Position numbers and translations under genes: made by a program. From assembly GCF_028735875.1 (NCBI RefSeq), contig NZ_CP117834.1:2282001-2346000 (forward strand): a DNA stretch of 64,000 bases. Direction: 5' to 3'. This document shows, piece by piece, positions 25,434 through 33,572 of the stretch. Under the pieces are notes generated by a model, which worked only from the letters and a program-made list of their open reading frames with translations, ran no database searches and was not told the DNA's origin. The stretch's first letter is position 1, and each line of letters opens with the position of its first letter. This stretch comes from Shouchella hunanensis. GTDB lineage: Bacteria; Bacillota; Bacilli; Bacillales; Bacillaceae_D.

Positions 25434-25964
25434 GTGGGAAAAGTAGTTTTTTCAGAAGCAGAATTCGATTTAGCAGAAGTGGTTTATGAGGATTGGAAAG
25501 ACATTCATAGTTATGCGTCTCTTCCAATCGTTAGTCAATACCAGCCATGGGAAACGATGAGGGAGAAAGATACGACCGATTATGTGAAAGGAATTGTAGA
25601 GGCTGCTCAGCAAGTGCCACGTACCCGTTATGCGTATGCCATTCAAAAAGGTGGTCGAACGATTGGCGTTACAGAATTAAATGTGCGAGATAAAACAAAT
25701 GGCGAGATTTCGTACATTTTACATCCTGATTACTGGGGACAAGGTTTAGCAACGAAAGCAGCAAAAAAGATGCTTCAATACGGATTTGAAGCACTAGATT
25801 TACATCGTATTTATGGAACATGCGATCCGGAAAATCATGCCTCAGCTAAGTTACTACAACGTCTTGGCATGCAACAAGAAGGGAGATTACGTGAAAACCT
25901 CTGGTCAAAAGACCATTGGCGGGATTCATTATTGTTTAGCGTGCTCGTGCATGAATGTGGATAA
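25434..25964 (+). CDS. GNAT acetyltransferase, RimJ/RimL-like
   Basis: About 176 residues. EISYILHPDYWGQGLATKAAKKML (about residues 88-111) holds the acetyl-CoA site QGLATKA, and LHRIYGTCDPENHASAKLLQRLGM (about 122-145) the second family motif (CDPENHAS). Such enzymes acetylate protein N termini or small molecules. GTG at 25434 is chosen because of the AGGGAGGGG upstream; a GTG at 25407 lies ahead of that site. The stop codon lies inside a perfect DnaA box (25956-25964). Confidence 0.85.
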   Translation: MGKVVFSEAEFDLAEVVYEDWKDIHSYASLPIVSQYQPWETMREKDTTDYVKGIVEAAQQVPRTRYAYAIQKGGRTIGVTELNVRDKTNGEISYILHPDYWGQGLATKAAKKMLQYGFEALDLHRIYGTCDPENHASAKLLQRLGMQQEGRLRENLWSKDHWRDSLLFSVLVHECG

Positions 25965-26075
25965 CCATCACAGACAATCAGGAATTGATAAGCAAAGAGG
26001 TTAATATGTGTATAAAAAATGTAGATAAGTCGGAAAACTGTGGAAAATGAATTCGCTTTCGTGTGGTTATCCACA
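25956..26075. other. Cluster of DnaA-box-like sequences
   Basis: TGTGGATAA at 25956-25964 and TTATCCACA at 26067-26075 match the 9-base DnaA box perfectly, in opposite orientations. Three single-mismatch copies lie between: TGTGTATAA (26007), TGTAGATAA (26020) and TGTGGAAAA (26039). The stretch is otherwise non-coding, between two convergent genes. It resembles the non-origin DnaA-box clusters known in B. subtilis that titrate or position DnaA. Confidence 0.65.
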
Positions 26076-26090
26076 GATCTTTTGAAAAGT

Positions 26091-26120
26091 AACAGCCTTA
26101 CGAGCATTCGGAAGGCTGTT
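26091..26120. terminator. Bidirectional terminator-like hairpin
   Basis: AACAGCCTT and AAGGCTGTT form a 9-bp stem over a 12-base loop between the convergent acetyltransferase and amidohydrolase genes. Confidence 0.7.
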
Positions 26121-26130
26121 GTGTTCGTTA

Positions 26131-27468
26131 CTATACTTTTGTATGAGCAAGCACATGCTTTTGCGCGTCCAATAACTGACTACGAAGTGAGTCAAGATTA
26201 TTGAATAACAGCTGACCGTGTCGTTTAACCGCCTTACCAGCAACGAATACAGAATCAACATTGCCTGGATGAGCTGTTTGGACGACAGCACCGATTGGAT
26301 CCGTAATCGGACTTAAGTTTAGATCACTCGTGTTTAGTAATAGAATATCTGCTTCTTTTCCTACTTCAAGACTACCAATTTTGTCGTCAAGTAAGAGTGC
26401 TTTAGCTCCTTCGATCGTTGCACACTCTAGTATTTGGTTGGCAGAAAGATGGAGTTCTGGTCCGGGCATGACGCCTTCATCAAGAAGTTTTTCATTGACT
26501 CGCGCTCTCTCTGCTTGTAAGGCAAACTTCATTTGAGCAAACATATCTCCACCTGTAGAAGTAACGACATCAACACCGAGAGTAGGCTTCACACCATTTT
26601 CAAGAGCGAGACCTGTAGCCGGGTAGCCGTGGCCCATCATCATTTCGACTTCTGGTGTGACGGATACACTTCCTCCTTTAGCAGCAATTCGTTTCATTGC
26701 CTCATCGGTTACTCGATTCATGTGCGTGAAATTCAAGTCTTTTCCAAGAAGATGCTGCTCGTCTAGGCGTTCGATGGAATGGGCTGTACGTCCCCAAGTA
26801 CCAAACCCTAAATGCATGGTAGCCAAGATTCCCATTTCTCGAGCGGTGTTGATTTCTTTTACCGCTGTATCCCATGCACTAAATTCAGGGCCGCGAATAG
26901 CAAGACCTAATGTAAGCAGCTGGTGTGGAGATTGGAAGTAAGCCGATTGAATGGTTTTCGCATCATCGGTATGCGTTAATGTACTATCATTGTTCCAAAA
27001 TGCCTCGTCTCCAGGTGCACCATATGCAAATACAGCTCGAATCCCAGCATCTTGTAATCCGCGAATGCCTTCTTCAGCGTGTTCAATCGAATTAATCATG
27101 GTCCAATCAAGGATGGTTGTCACACCAGCATCTAATGCTTCTAACGCGCCAAACAAATTGCCGATATAATCGTCTTGAGGTCTGCGCTTTGAGCCGATCC
27201 CACCGTAATAGAGTTGACCCAAGTAGGTTTGTAAGGACCAATCAGCACCAATATTTCGAATCATAGATTCCCAAGTATGTCGATGACTGTCAACAAAGCC
27301 AGGCATCACAATCCTATTACTCGCATCAATGATGTCGGCATCTTCATCGTGTATAGAAGGTTCAATTTTACTTATTTTCGTCCCCTCTATTAAAATATCA
27401 GCTTCTATGTAAGAAGTTCGCTTGGTTACTGGTAGGACTGTCCCACCTCTAATAAGTGTCTTTTTCAT
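26131..27468 (-). CDS. TRZ/ATZ-family amidohydrolase (deaminase/chlorohydrolase type)
   Basis: A 445-residue metal-dependent hydrolase. PGFVDSHRHTWES (about residues 54-66) has the H-x-H metal site, MHLGFGTW (about 218) the next histidine, THMNRVTD (about 249) the third, and LGVDVVTSTGGDMF (about 297-310) the catalytic Asp region. The fold covers guanine, SAH/MTA, hydroxyatrazine and isoxanthopterin deaminases; the exact substrate is unknown. ATG at 27468 is preferred over 27477 because AGGA then lies 9 bases upstream. It follows an acetyltransferase gene directly. Confidence 0.88.
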   Translation of the reverse strand: MKKTLIRGGTVLPVTKRTSYIEADILIEGTKISKIEPSIHDEDADIIDASNRIVMPGFVDSHRHTWESMIRNIGADWSLQTYLGQLYYGGIGSKRRPQDDYIGNLFGALEALDAGVTTILDWTMINSIEHAEEGIRGLQDAGIRAVFAYGAPGDEAFWNNDSTLTHTDDAKTIQSAYFQSPHQLLTLGLAIRGPEFSAWDTAVKEINTAREMGILATMHLGFGTWGRTAHSIERLDEQHLLGKDLNFTHMNRVTDEAMKRIAAKGGSVSVTPEVEMMMGHGYPATGLALENGVKPTLGVDVVTSTGGDMFAQMKFALQAERARVNEKLLDEGVMPGPELHLSANQILECATIEGAKALLLDDKIGSLEVGKEADILLLNTSDLNLSPITDPIGAVVQTAHPGNVDSVFVAGKAVKRHGQLLFNNLDSLRSQLLDAQKHVLAHTKV

Positions 27469-27473
27469 AATGA

Positions 27474-27968
27474 TCATCCTTTCCCATTTAGTTTCTTTTC
27501 CATTTCAATGAGGGTGACTGGATAACCAAAAAAATCGCCGTTACGCTCACCAGTTATCTCAAACCCTTCCTTTGTGTAAAAGTAAACGCTTTTATTGCCT
27601 TTATAAACAATCAGACGGCAGTGGTCTGGCTGTTCAAAACGTCTCAGCCCTGTATGAAGCAAGGATCTGCCAATACCTCGACCCTGTTCAGCAGGATCGA
27701 CATAGAGTGATTCAAGGTAAGCATTGTGCTCAGAATATTTTTCGGGTGAAAAGAACGCATACCCATGAATGCGACCATTTTCCTCGGCAACAAGTGTAAT
27801 AGAAGACCGAAAACGACGATTCATCTCATGAGAAGAATAGGCATCGCGAATGACTTTTTTCTGGATGTCATCTGGAATTTGCGGTGTATAGGTTGCTTTC
27901 CACGTCTTAGCTGCTAGTGCACGGATAGCGTGAAGATCACGTCTTTTCATATCTCGTATGTGCATCAC
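27474..27968 (-). CDS. GNAT acetyltransferase
   Basis: A 164-residue GNAT protein. ESLYVDPAEQGRGIGRSLLHTGLRR (about residues 90-114) contains the Q-x-x-G-x-G/A acetyl-CoA loop (EQGRGIGRSL), and NKSVYFYTKEGFEITGER (about 128-145) the C-terminal motif. It is upstream of, and adjacent to, the amidohydrolase gene and probably co-transcribed. Substrate unknown. Confidence 0.88.
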   Translation of the reverse strand: MMHIRDMKRRDLHAIRALAAKTWKATYTPQIPDDIQKKVIRDAYSSHEMNRRFRSSITLVAEENGRIHGYAFFSPEKYSEHNAYLESLYVDPAEQGRGIGRSLLHTGLRRFEQPDHCRLIVYKGNKSVYFYTKEGFEITGERNGDFFGYPVTLIEMEKKLNGKG

Positions 27969-28074
27969 ACATTCCTCCCTTAGTGAAGGCTCTAGATGGT
28001 TATTACTGTTAGCTTACCAAATAGTTTCAAAAAAGCGTATAATAATGCTTACTTAGATTCAAAGAGGTAAAAGA

Positions 28075-28644
28075 ATGAAAAATGACGTCCTTGAATATGA
28101 AAAGCATGGCATGACCATTACAATTCGCTTAGCCGAAATGGAAGATGCTACCACGCTTGGTAGATTACGAGCAACCTTAGACGGAGAAACAGACCATTTT
28201 GATCGAGTATATGGAGAAAATGTATTAACAGAAGAAGAATGTAAGGCGATGATTGAAGCGTGTACATCACCTGAAAACTTGCTTCTCGTTGCTGAAGCAG
28301 AAGGTCGTACTGTGGGATATTTACGAGCACAAGGAAGTCAGCTAAGGAAGCTTGCACATCGGGTTGAATTCGGTGTAGGTGTCAGTAAAAAGTATTGGGG
28401 TTATTCAATCGGCAAGTCGCTCATTGTTAAGCTACTACGTTGGGCAGACGAAAAACAAATACATAAGGTAATGCTACAGGTTCTCGAAACAAACGTAACA
28501 GCTATTCAATTGTATGAGAAGCTTGGTTTTAAAAAAGAAGGACTGTTAATCGACGATAAAAAACACGGAGACACCTATCACCATACAATTATAATGGGGA
28601 GAGTGAAGCAAGAAGGGGAAGCTTTATGGTTCCCCTCCCTTTAA
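28075..28644 (+). CDS. GNAT acetyltransferase
   Basis: A 189-residue protein. VEFGVGVSKKYWGYSIGKSLIV (about residues 97-118; WGYSIGKSL is the acetyl-CoA loop) and ETNVTAIQLYEKLGFKKEG (about 140-158) are GNAT motifs A and B. AGAGGTAAAAG precedes the ATG. Its end overlaps the end of the convergent AEC transporter gene by 4 bases; a GGGGAA/TTCCCC stem in the last codons may end both transcripts. Substrate unknown. Confidence 0.88.
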   Translation: MKNDVLEYEKHGMTITIRLAEMEDATTLGRLRATLDGETDHFDRVYGENVLTEEECKAMIEACTSPENLLLVAEAEGRTVGYLRAQGSQLRKLAHRVEFGVGVSKKYWGYSIGKSLIVKLLRWADEKQIHKVMLQVLETNVTAIQLYEKLGFKKEGLLIDDKKHGDTYHHTIIMGRVKQEGEALWFPSL

Positions 28645-29558
28645 AACAGCACAGCTGACAAAGCAATAACAGCTGTAACCGTAAGGCAGCTAAAGAGTGT
28701 TGTATAAAGGACAACTTGTGCATGTAAATCAGGCTCAATATTGTATTGTAGCGCAAGTGTTGCTGTATTCCTTGAAGTCGGAAAAGAGCTGGCAATAAAT
28801 AGAGATTGTGCAACAATGCCATCCAGGTTTAAGAGTAAGATAATACCTAACGCAACGGAAGGTCCAACGAGCAGCCGACCAATAATAGAAAAGAGAACAA
28901 CACGATGAAACAAACCAAATTGAATGGTAGCTAATTGCGCTCCTAAAAGGATAAGAGCAAGCGCAATGAAACCATTTGCAAGATAACTAAGAGGTGTTTC
29001 AATAAACGTAGGAAGTGGAATACGAAACAATTGAAAAAGCAGACCAAGAATAAGCGCATGAATAATTGGCATTTTTAAGAATGAGAGAAGAATGCCCTTA
29101 AGGGATTTAGTCGCTGATAAAAGATTATACAATCCATATGAATAGGTAAGTAAATTTTGAAAGATTAGTACAAAGATTTGAATAGTCACGCCAAGAGGGT
29201 TAGCGCTGAAGATCATTTGACTGACAGGTAAACCATAGTTTCCTGAATTCATTAAGGAGACACTGTTTTTCAAAACGGCTGCTTCGCCACCTGAAAGGTG
29301 AAGCATTTTAGTAATCACTGTACTAAATAGGATCATCACTAGTGTAAATAAAAGAAGATAGCCAAGAATTTGCGATAGAACCACTATATCCATTTCAACG
29401 TAATAGAGATTTAAAAAAATAGATGCAGGCATAAAACATACAGTTAAGAGAGTGGAAAAAGGTTTTAGCTTAAATTCATAATGGCGTTGTAAAAAGAGAC
29501 CTAACGTCATAAGGGCAAGAATAGGAAAAATGACTTCAAGAAAGATGGCACTAAACAT
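28641..29558 (-). CDS. AEC (auxin efflux carrier) family transporter
   Basis: A 305-residue membrane protein with about 10 hydrophobic segments. SLMNSGNYGLPVSQMIF (about residues 102-118) is the characteristic N-x-G-N-x-G-L-P motif, and the second half has SSFPTSRNTATLALQY (about 257-272). Family members export or import carboxylates or amino-acid-like compounds. It is a single gene with GGAG before the ATG. Confidence 0.88.
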   Translation of the reverse strand: MFSAIFLEVIFPILALMTLGLFLQRHYEFKLKPFSTLLTVCFMPASIFLNLYYVEMDIVVLSQILGYLLLFTLVMILFSTVITKMLHLSGGEAAVLKNSVSLMNSGNYGLPVSQMIFSANPLGVTIQIFVLIFQNLLTYSYGLYNLLSATKSLKGILLSFLKMPIIHALILGLLFQLFRIPLPTFIETPLSYLANGFIALALILLGAQLATIQFGLFHRVVLFSIIGRLLVGPSVALGIILLLNLDGIVAQSLFIASSFPTSRNTATLALQYNIEPDLHAQVVLYTTLFSCLTVTAVIALSAVLF

Positions 29559-29666
29559 GTGGAATCACTCCAATCGTGATGAGAATCAACCTTTATTGTA
29601 CCGTGTAAACAGTGATTAACATAATACACCTTTTTGATCCTATATGATAAGAAATTCAAATCACGA

Positions 29667-29690
29667 TAAAAAAGGATGGTTTCTCCATCC
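29667..29690 (-). terminator. Terminator of the Xre-ABC operon
   Basis: On the minus strand, GGATGG, AGAAA loop, CCATCC, then TTTTTT, directly after the permease stop. Confidence 0.92.
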
Positions 29691-29692
29691 AA

Positions 29693-30427
29693 TTATTGCA
29701 CGTACCGCATATTTCGTTTAAAGACAAAGATAGCCATTATACTCGTACCTATTGCGTAAAGAAACATCCAGCCTAAGTGCGGAAATGTACTGGTGAGATG
29801 ACCAGATAGTGCCTCTCGGCTCGCTTCAACTGCATGTAGAAAAGGAAGAGAGTAGGCAACAGCTTCAAACCAGCCACCAATAAGAGAGACATCAAACCAA
29901 GCACCACTAAGCCATGCACATAGGTTCGTCAAAAGAGCCCCACAAATACCACCAACTTGCTTATTCGTAAAGACGCTGCCAGTCAGTAGCCCAATCGCAA
30001 TAAAAAGTAGAGCCGCCGGAAGTAGAGTTAGAATAGACCAAAAGGTGTTACTAGAAAGTGGGAGACCAAGAAAGAAAGCGACAAGATAGCAAAAAGTCAT
30101 TTGCACGATGGCAAATAAAAGGAGCGGTAACGCGTAACCAAGAATAAAGTGCTGGGAACGTAAAGGCGTTGTAAATAATCTAAGCAAAAAAGAACTCTCC
30201 CGATCGCTTGCTATCAGCATTCCCGAGAATAGAGAAATAAAGGACAAGCCGAACATAGCAATGCCTGGGGTCAGACGTTCAATGTGAAATTGTTCATTTG
30301 GAATATTCGATTGTATAAGCGAGAGTAAGAAAAGAAGAAGCAGAGGAAAAGCAAGCCCGAATAAAAGCGTGAGCCAATCTCGCCTCATTTCTTTATAATT
30401 TCGAGATGCGAATGCCATCATCTTCAT
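29693..30427 (-). CDS. ABC-2 type permease
   Basis: A 244-residue protein with six hydrophobic segments. The N-terminal MAFASRNYKEMRRDWLTLLF amphipathic region and the ABC2 signature around NKQVGGICGALLTNLCAWLSG (NKQVGGICGALL, about residues 153-164) fit drug- or lipid-type exporters. Its start overlaps the ATPase stop (ATGA). Confidence 0.88.
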   Translation of the reverse strand: MKMMAFASRNYKEMRRDWLTLLFGLAFPLLLLFLLSLIQSNIPNEQFHIERLTPGIAMFGLSFISLFSGMLIASDRESSFLLRLFTTPLRSQHFILGYALPLLLFAIVQMTFCYLVAFFLGLPLSSNTFWSILTLLPAALLFIAIGLLTGSVFTNKQVGGICGALLTNLCAWLSGAWFDVSLIGGWFEAVAYSLPFLHAVEASREALSGHLTSTFPHLGWMFLYAIGTSIMAIFVFKRNMRYVQ

Positions 30428-31158
30428 TCATAACCCTCCTCTAATTGTACAAAGGATACGAATGCATCCTCTAAAGAGTGTGTATGCTTCTGCTTTTTTA
30501 ATTCGGCAGGTGTACCTGTTTTAATAAGTTGTCCATTTGCCATAATACCAACCCGGTCGGCAAGTGCATCCGCCTCTTCCATGTGATGGGTTGTTAAAAC
30601 AATCGTCATACTCCCTTTTAATTCATTAATGACGTTCCATAGCTCTCTACGAGCAATCACATCAACTCCTGCAGTTGGTTCATCAAGGAAAAGTACGTTT
30701 GGTTTCGTGACGAGGGCCATTCCCATACTTAAACGTCTCATCATGCCGCCAGATAAGTGCTTCGCTTTTTTTGTTCTCTCCTTTTGTAAATCCAATTGCA
30801 AGAGTATTTGATTACACTGTTTCGTTGCTTCTTTATTAGATGCTCCATAAATAGTAGCAAGTAAAAGAATATTTTCTTCAACGGTCAAGTTAGGAGCAAC
30901 CGCACTTTCTTGTGGTGAAACACCAATGAGTGGTTTTATTTGTTGAGGATTCGTTTGAATTGAAACGTGATGAATGGTTGCTTCACCGCTTGTTGGGGAA
31001 AGCACGGTGGTTAGCATGTTAATCACCGTTGTTTTTCCTGCCCCGTTTAAGCCAAGCAAGGCGAAAAGCTCTCCTTCTTTAATGGAAAGATTAAGCTGAT
31101 TGACAGCTATATGTGTAGAATAATGCTTGGTTAAATCGACCGTCTCAATCGCCTTCAT
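30424..31158 (-). CDS. ABC transporter ATP-binding protein (DrrA/CcmA type)
   Basis: A 244-residue ATPase with Walker A GLNGAGKTTVINML (about residues 36-49), signature LSGGMMRRLSMGMAL (about 135-149), Walker B KPNVLFLDEPTAGVD (about 151-165) and an H-loop in TTHHMEEADALAD. Overlaps both neighbours by 4 bases. With the permease it forms an exporter controlled by the Xre-AbrB protein of the same operon. Substrate unknown. Confidence 0.92.
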   Translation of the reverse strand: MKAIETVDLTKHYSTHIAVNQLNLSIKEGELFALLGLNGAGKTTVINMLTTVLSPTSGEATIHHVSIQTNPQQIKPLIGVSPQESAVAPNLTVEENILLLATIYGASNKEATKQCNQILLQLDLQKERTKKAKHLSGGMMRRLSMGMALVTKPNVLFLDEPTAGVDVIARRELWNVINELKGSMTIVLTTHHMEEADALADRVGIMANGQLIKTGTPAELKKQKHTHSLEDAFVSFVQLEEGYE

Positions 31159-31586
31159 TCGTCGTCGTTCCTTTGTGCGGCGAAGATGTCGTCTGCAAAT
31201 GTTAAAAAATGCTCATTTTTAACAAGGGCTAATCCTTGCTCTTCATCACCAAGAATTAATAGTTTATCACCAGCTTGCAATTGAAAAAGGTCACGGGCTT
31301 TTTTAGGTATCACAATTTGACCACGTTCACCAATCGTTGTTAAGCCGAAAATATGTTTACCTTTTGGCCCAATACCGTACTCGGTCGCTTCACCAGCCAG
31401 GTCGTCTAAACGAACGTTAAATAGACGTGCAAGAGCAATCGCATGGTTCAAGTCAGGGACCGTATCGCCACTTTCCCACTTTGCGACGGCTTGCCGGGAT
31501 ACATGTAGCTGTTCCGCCACATTTTCTTGTGTGAGCTTGTTTTTCTTTCTTAGATTCTTTAAATGCTCATTCATCCTATTTTTCAT
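31155..31586 (-). CDS. Xre-type HTH regulator fused to an AbrB-like domain
   Basis: A 143-residue protein. Residues about 8-61 form a Cro/CI helix-turn-helix (NKLTQENVAEQLHVSRQAVA, KWESGDTVPDL). Residues about 80-125 form a SpoVT/AbrB swapped-hairpin domain (TIGERGQIVIPKKARDLFQL). The two-domain arrangement is known in Bacillaceae next to ABC exporters. Either ATG (31586 or 31574) may be used; the first is very close to the AAAGGAGG, the second 12 bases away. A perfect inverted repeat upstream (31648-31669) is a likely operator. Confidence 0.88.
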   Translation of the reverse strand: MKNRMNEHLKNLRKKNKLTQENVAEQLHVSRQAVAKWESGDTVPDLNHAIALARLFNVRLDDLAGEATEYGIGPKGKHIFGLTTIGERGQIVIPKKARDLFQLQAGDKLLILGDEEQGLALVKNEHFLTFADDIFAAQRNDDE

Positions 31587-31647
31587 CCTCCTTTTCTTTC
31601 ATTATAGCGGGATTAACAGGCTTTTCTACCAACTAAAGGTAACGTAA

Positions 31648-31669
31648 GATGTTAACGAAGGTTAACATC
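31648..31669. promoter_or_regulatory. Perfect inverted repeat, candidate operator of the Xre-AbrB regulator
   Basis: GATGTTAAC, 4-base spacer, GTTAACATC, about 60 bases upstream of the regulator gene. A possible extra half-site, AAGGTAACG, lies at 31636-31644. Confidence 0.55.
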
Positions 31670-31871
31670 ATTAATAAAAAGGGAAGGGATTACATTGAAT
31701 GCTTTCTAGTAAACATTGAATTCGATTGTACACACGTTTAATTAGAGAACGCTTGTAATGGCTGTTTGTCTAAATGACTATTAATTAGACGTGAAGTGAA
31801 TAGGGGTTCAATGTGTCATTTATTTTTGTTGTTTAACCTCATGCTATAATGCGTTAAAAGGGGTTGGGCTT

Positions 31872-32861
31872 GTGAATGGTAGACGAATTATTTACCGACA
31901 GTTTGGTTCTCCTGCTTCTGTTCTATCTGTTGAAGAAAGACCGTCTATGGCATTAAAGAAGGATGACGTACTTGTAAAAATGACGATGATGCCGATTAAT
32001 CCGTCTGATCTTATTCCAATACGTGGGGCATATGCTCATCGCATTTCACTGCCTGCTATACCTGGATATGAAGGTGTAGGTATTGTTGAAGAGGTAGGGA
32101 GCAATGTGTCATCTACTCTTATTGGAAAGCGCGTTCTTCCGTTAAGAGGAGAAGGGACTTGGCAAGATGCTGTTCAAACAAAAGCAGCTCATTTAGTTAC
32201 AATTCCATCTACAATCAATGACCGAACTGCTGCTCAGCTTTATATTAATCCATTAACAGCCTTTGTCCTATGTACAGACATTTTGGATCTTACACGAAAA
32301 GATGTTGTTGTGATGAATGCGGCTAGTTCGGCACTCGGAAAAATGGTCGCACAGATGTCAAAAATAAGAGGGTTTTCATTCATTGCCGTCGTACGAAATG
32401 ACGTTTACAAAGAAGAACTTCTGCAATTAGGTGCAGCAACCGTTGTGAACGATGTCGATGAATCCGTGTATGATGCAGTACGGGCATACACAGCAGGAGC
32501 TGGTGCTACGGTAGCAATTGATTCCATTGGTGGTGAAGCAGGGAACCGGCTTGGTGCTTGTGTGCAAAGAAATGGGGTGTTTTTGGCTGTTGGCTTGCTA
32601 TCAGGACAACAGGTAAATTGGCAAGGGTTATCAAGTCGTTTACAGACAAAGCTTTTTCATTTAAGGCAGTGGAATAAAACGGTTACTGACACCCATTGGC
32701 ATCAAGTGTTCAATACACTGATTACGTATGTAAGTGAAGGTATACTGACTATTAGTAATCATGGGACGGCTTATGAATTGGCAAATGTTCAAAAAGCAGT
32801 CAAGGTAGCAGAACAAACGCCGAGTTTTAATGGGAAAGTGTTTTTACTAGGTCAAAAATAG
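31872..32861 (+). CDS. MDR-family reductase (2-enoyl thioester reductase/quinone oxidoreductase-like)
   Basis: A 329-residue medium-chain dehydrogenase/reductase. The N-terminal GroES-like part has MPINPSDLIPIRGAY and PAIPGYEGVGIVEEVG (about residues 60-75); the Rossmann part has VVVMNAASSALGKMVAQMSK (about 144-163). No structural zinc cysteines are present, so it belongs with zinc-independent enoyl reductases (MECR/Etr1-like) or quinone reductases. GTG start behind AAAGGGG. Stands alone; substrate unknown. Confidence 0.85.
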   Translation: MNGRRIIYRQFGSPASVLSVEERPSMALKKDDVLVKMTMMPINPSDLIPIRGAYAHRISLPAIPGYEGVGIVEEVGSNVSSTLIGKRVLPLRGEGTWQDAVQTKAAHLVTIPSTINDRTAAQLYINPLTAFVLCTDILDLTRKDVVVMNAASSALGKMVAQMSKIRGFSFIAVVRNDVYKEELLQLGAATVVNDVDESVYDAVRAYTAGAGATVAIDSIGGEAGNRLGACVQRNGVFLAVGLLSGQQVNWQGLSSRLQTKLFHLRQWNKTVTDTHWHQVFNTLITYVSEGILTISNHGTAYELANVQKAVKVAEQTPSFNGKVFLLGQK

Positions 32862-33064
32862 CGATAGAGCAAGGGGACAAATGGACTGATAATCAATAGT
32901 CCAAAAAGAACCGGAATAGAGAATAGTAAACTGAAGAGAAAAAGATTTTGTAAAAATGGATGGTCAATAAATAGGAATGTGAGCGTTGAGAAGATCATAA
33001 AGAGAATGAGAGAAAGGGTTATTCCTTTTGTGAGTCCTTTTAAAAAAGAGTTGAGGGTAGACAT
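32852..33064 (-). CDS. Small membrane protein with two transmembrane helices
   Basis: A 70-residue protein with hydrophobic segments at about residues 14-32 and 40-60. A good ribosome site (GGAGG, 6 bases before ATG) supports it. The last 10 bases overlap the end of the convergent reductase gene. No family recognised. Confidence 0.65.
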   Translation of the reverse strand: MSTLNSFLKGLTKGITLSLILFMIFSTLTFLFIDHPFLQNLFLFSLLFSIPVLFGLLIISPFVPLLYRYF

Positions 33065-33243
33065 ACGAATCCTCCATTCGTTGTTGCTTCTAAGTTATGT
33101 AATGGTGTAAAAGAACATGCAAAGGTTAACTTGTTTATATGAATGTTGGAAAAAAGACAATCAAAGAGAGCCATTCTAATTTGTAAGGTATGTAAGAAGT
33201 AATGGTAATCTATGTGTAGACAAGACTATTCATCTATAGATCA

Positions 33244-33432
33244 TTATTCATTTCCTATATCTGATTTAGGAAGCAAGACAAATGATGTTGTTGGTGCATT
33301 CTGGTTGTTTGATTGCATTCGCAGAAGGATTTCCTTTTTAAGAATGAGAACGAAATCCTCAGGCAGAGATAGCGAGAGAGCGTGAGTGTAAGCTTCTAAA
33401 AGGCAATGGTTCGGTAAGCTTTTTAATGACAT
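33244..33432 (-). CDS. sda: Sda-like sporulation histidine kinase inhibitor
   Basis: A 62-residue protein. LPNHCLLEAYTHALSLSLPE, then DFVLILKKEILLRM, matches the two-helix hairpin of Sda (compare LSDELLIESY...AT...L...DFI.LI..EI.RR in B. subtilis). Sda blocks KinA/KinB autophosphorylation and stops sporulation during replication stress. AAGGAG lies 7 bases before the ATG. The C-terminal tail of about 20 residues is longer than in the 46-52 residue B. subtilis protein. A one-mismatch DnaA box (TTATCGACA, 33444-33452) overlaps its leader; in B. subtilis, sda is controlled by DnaA. Confidence 0.75.
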   Translation of the reverse strand: MSLKSLPNHCLLEAYTHALSLSLPEDFVLILKKEILLRMQSNNQNAPTTSFVLLPKSDIGNE

Positions 33433-33572
33433 AAATGCACTCCTTATCGACAGTATTTCACTTATATCCCTTAATTTCTAGAATAACGTTGCAAATCCCT
33501 ACACAAATTGTCTTTTTTTCTATAAAATTTGTAGAAAAGAGAGTTGGCGAAGATGTGTGGAGAGGTGAGAAG

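Noticed and set aside
25956..26075. Interpretation of the DnaA-box cluster as a replication origin
   Set aside because: No dnaA, dnaN, rep-like gene or AT-rich unwinding element beside it; a titration or regulatory cluster is more likely.
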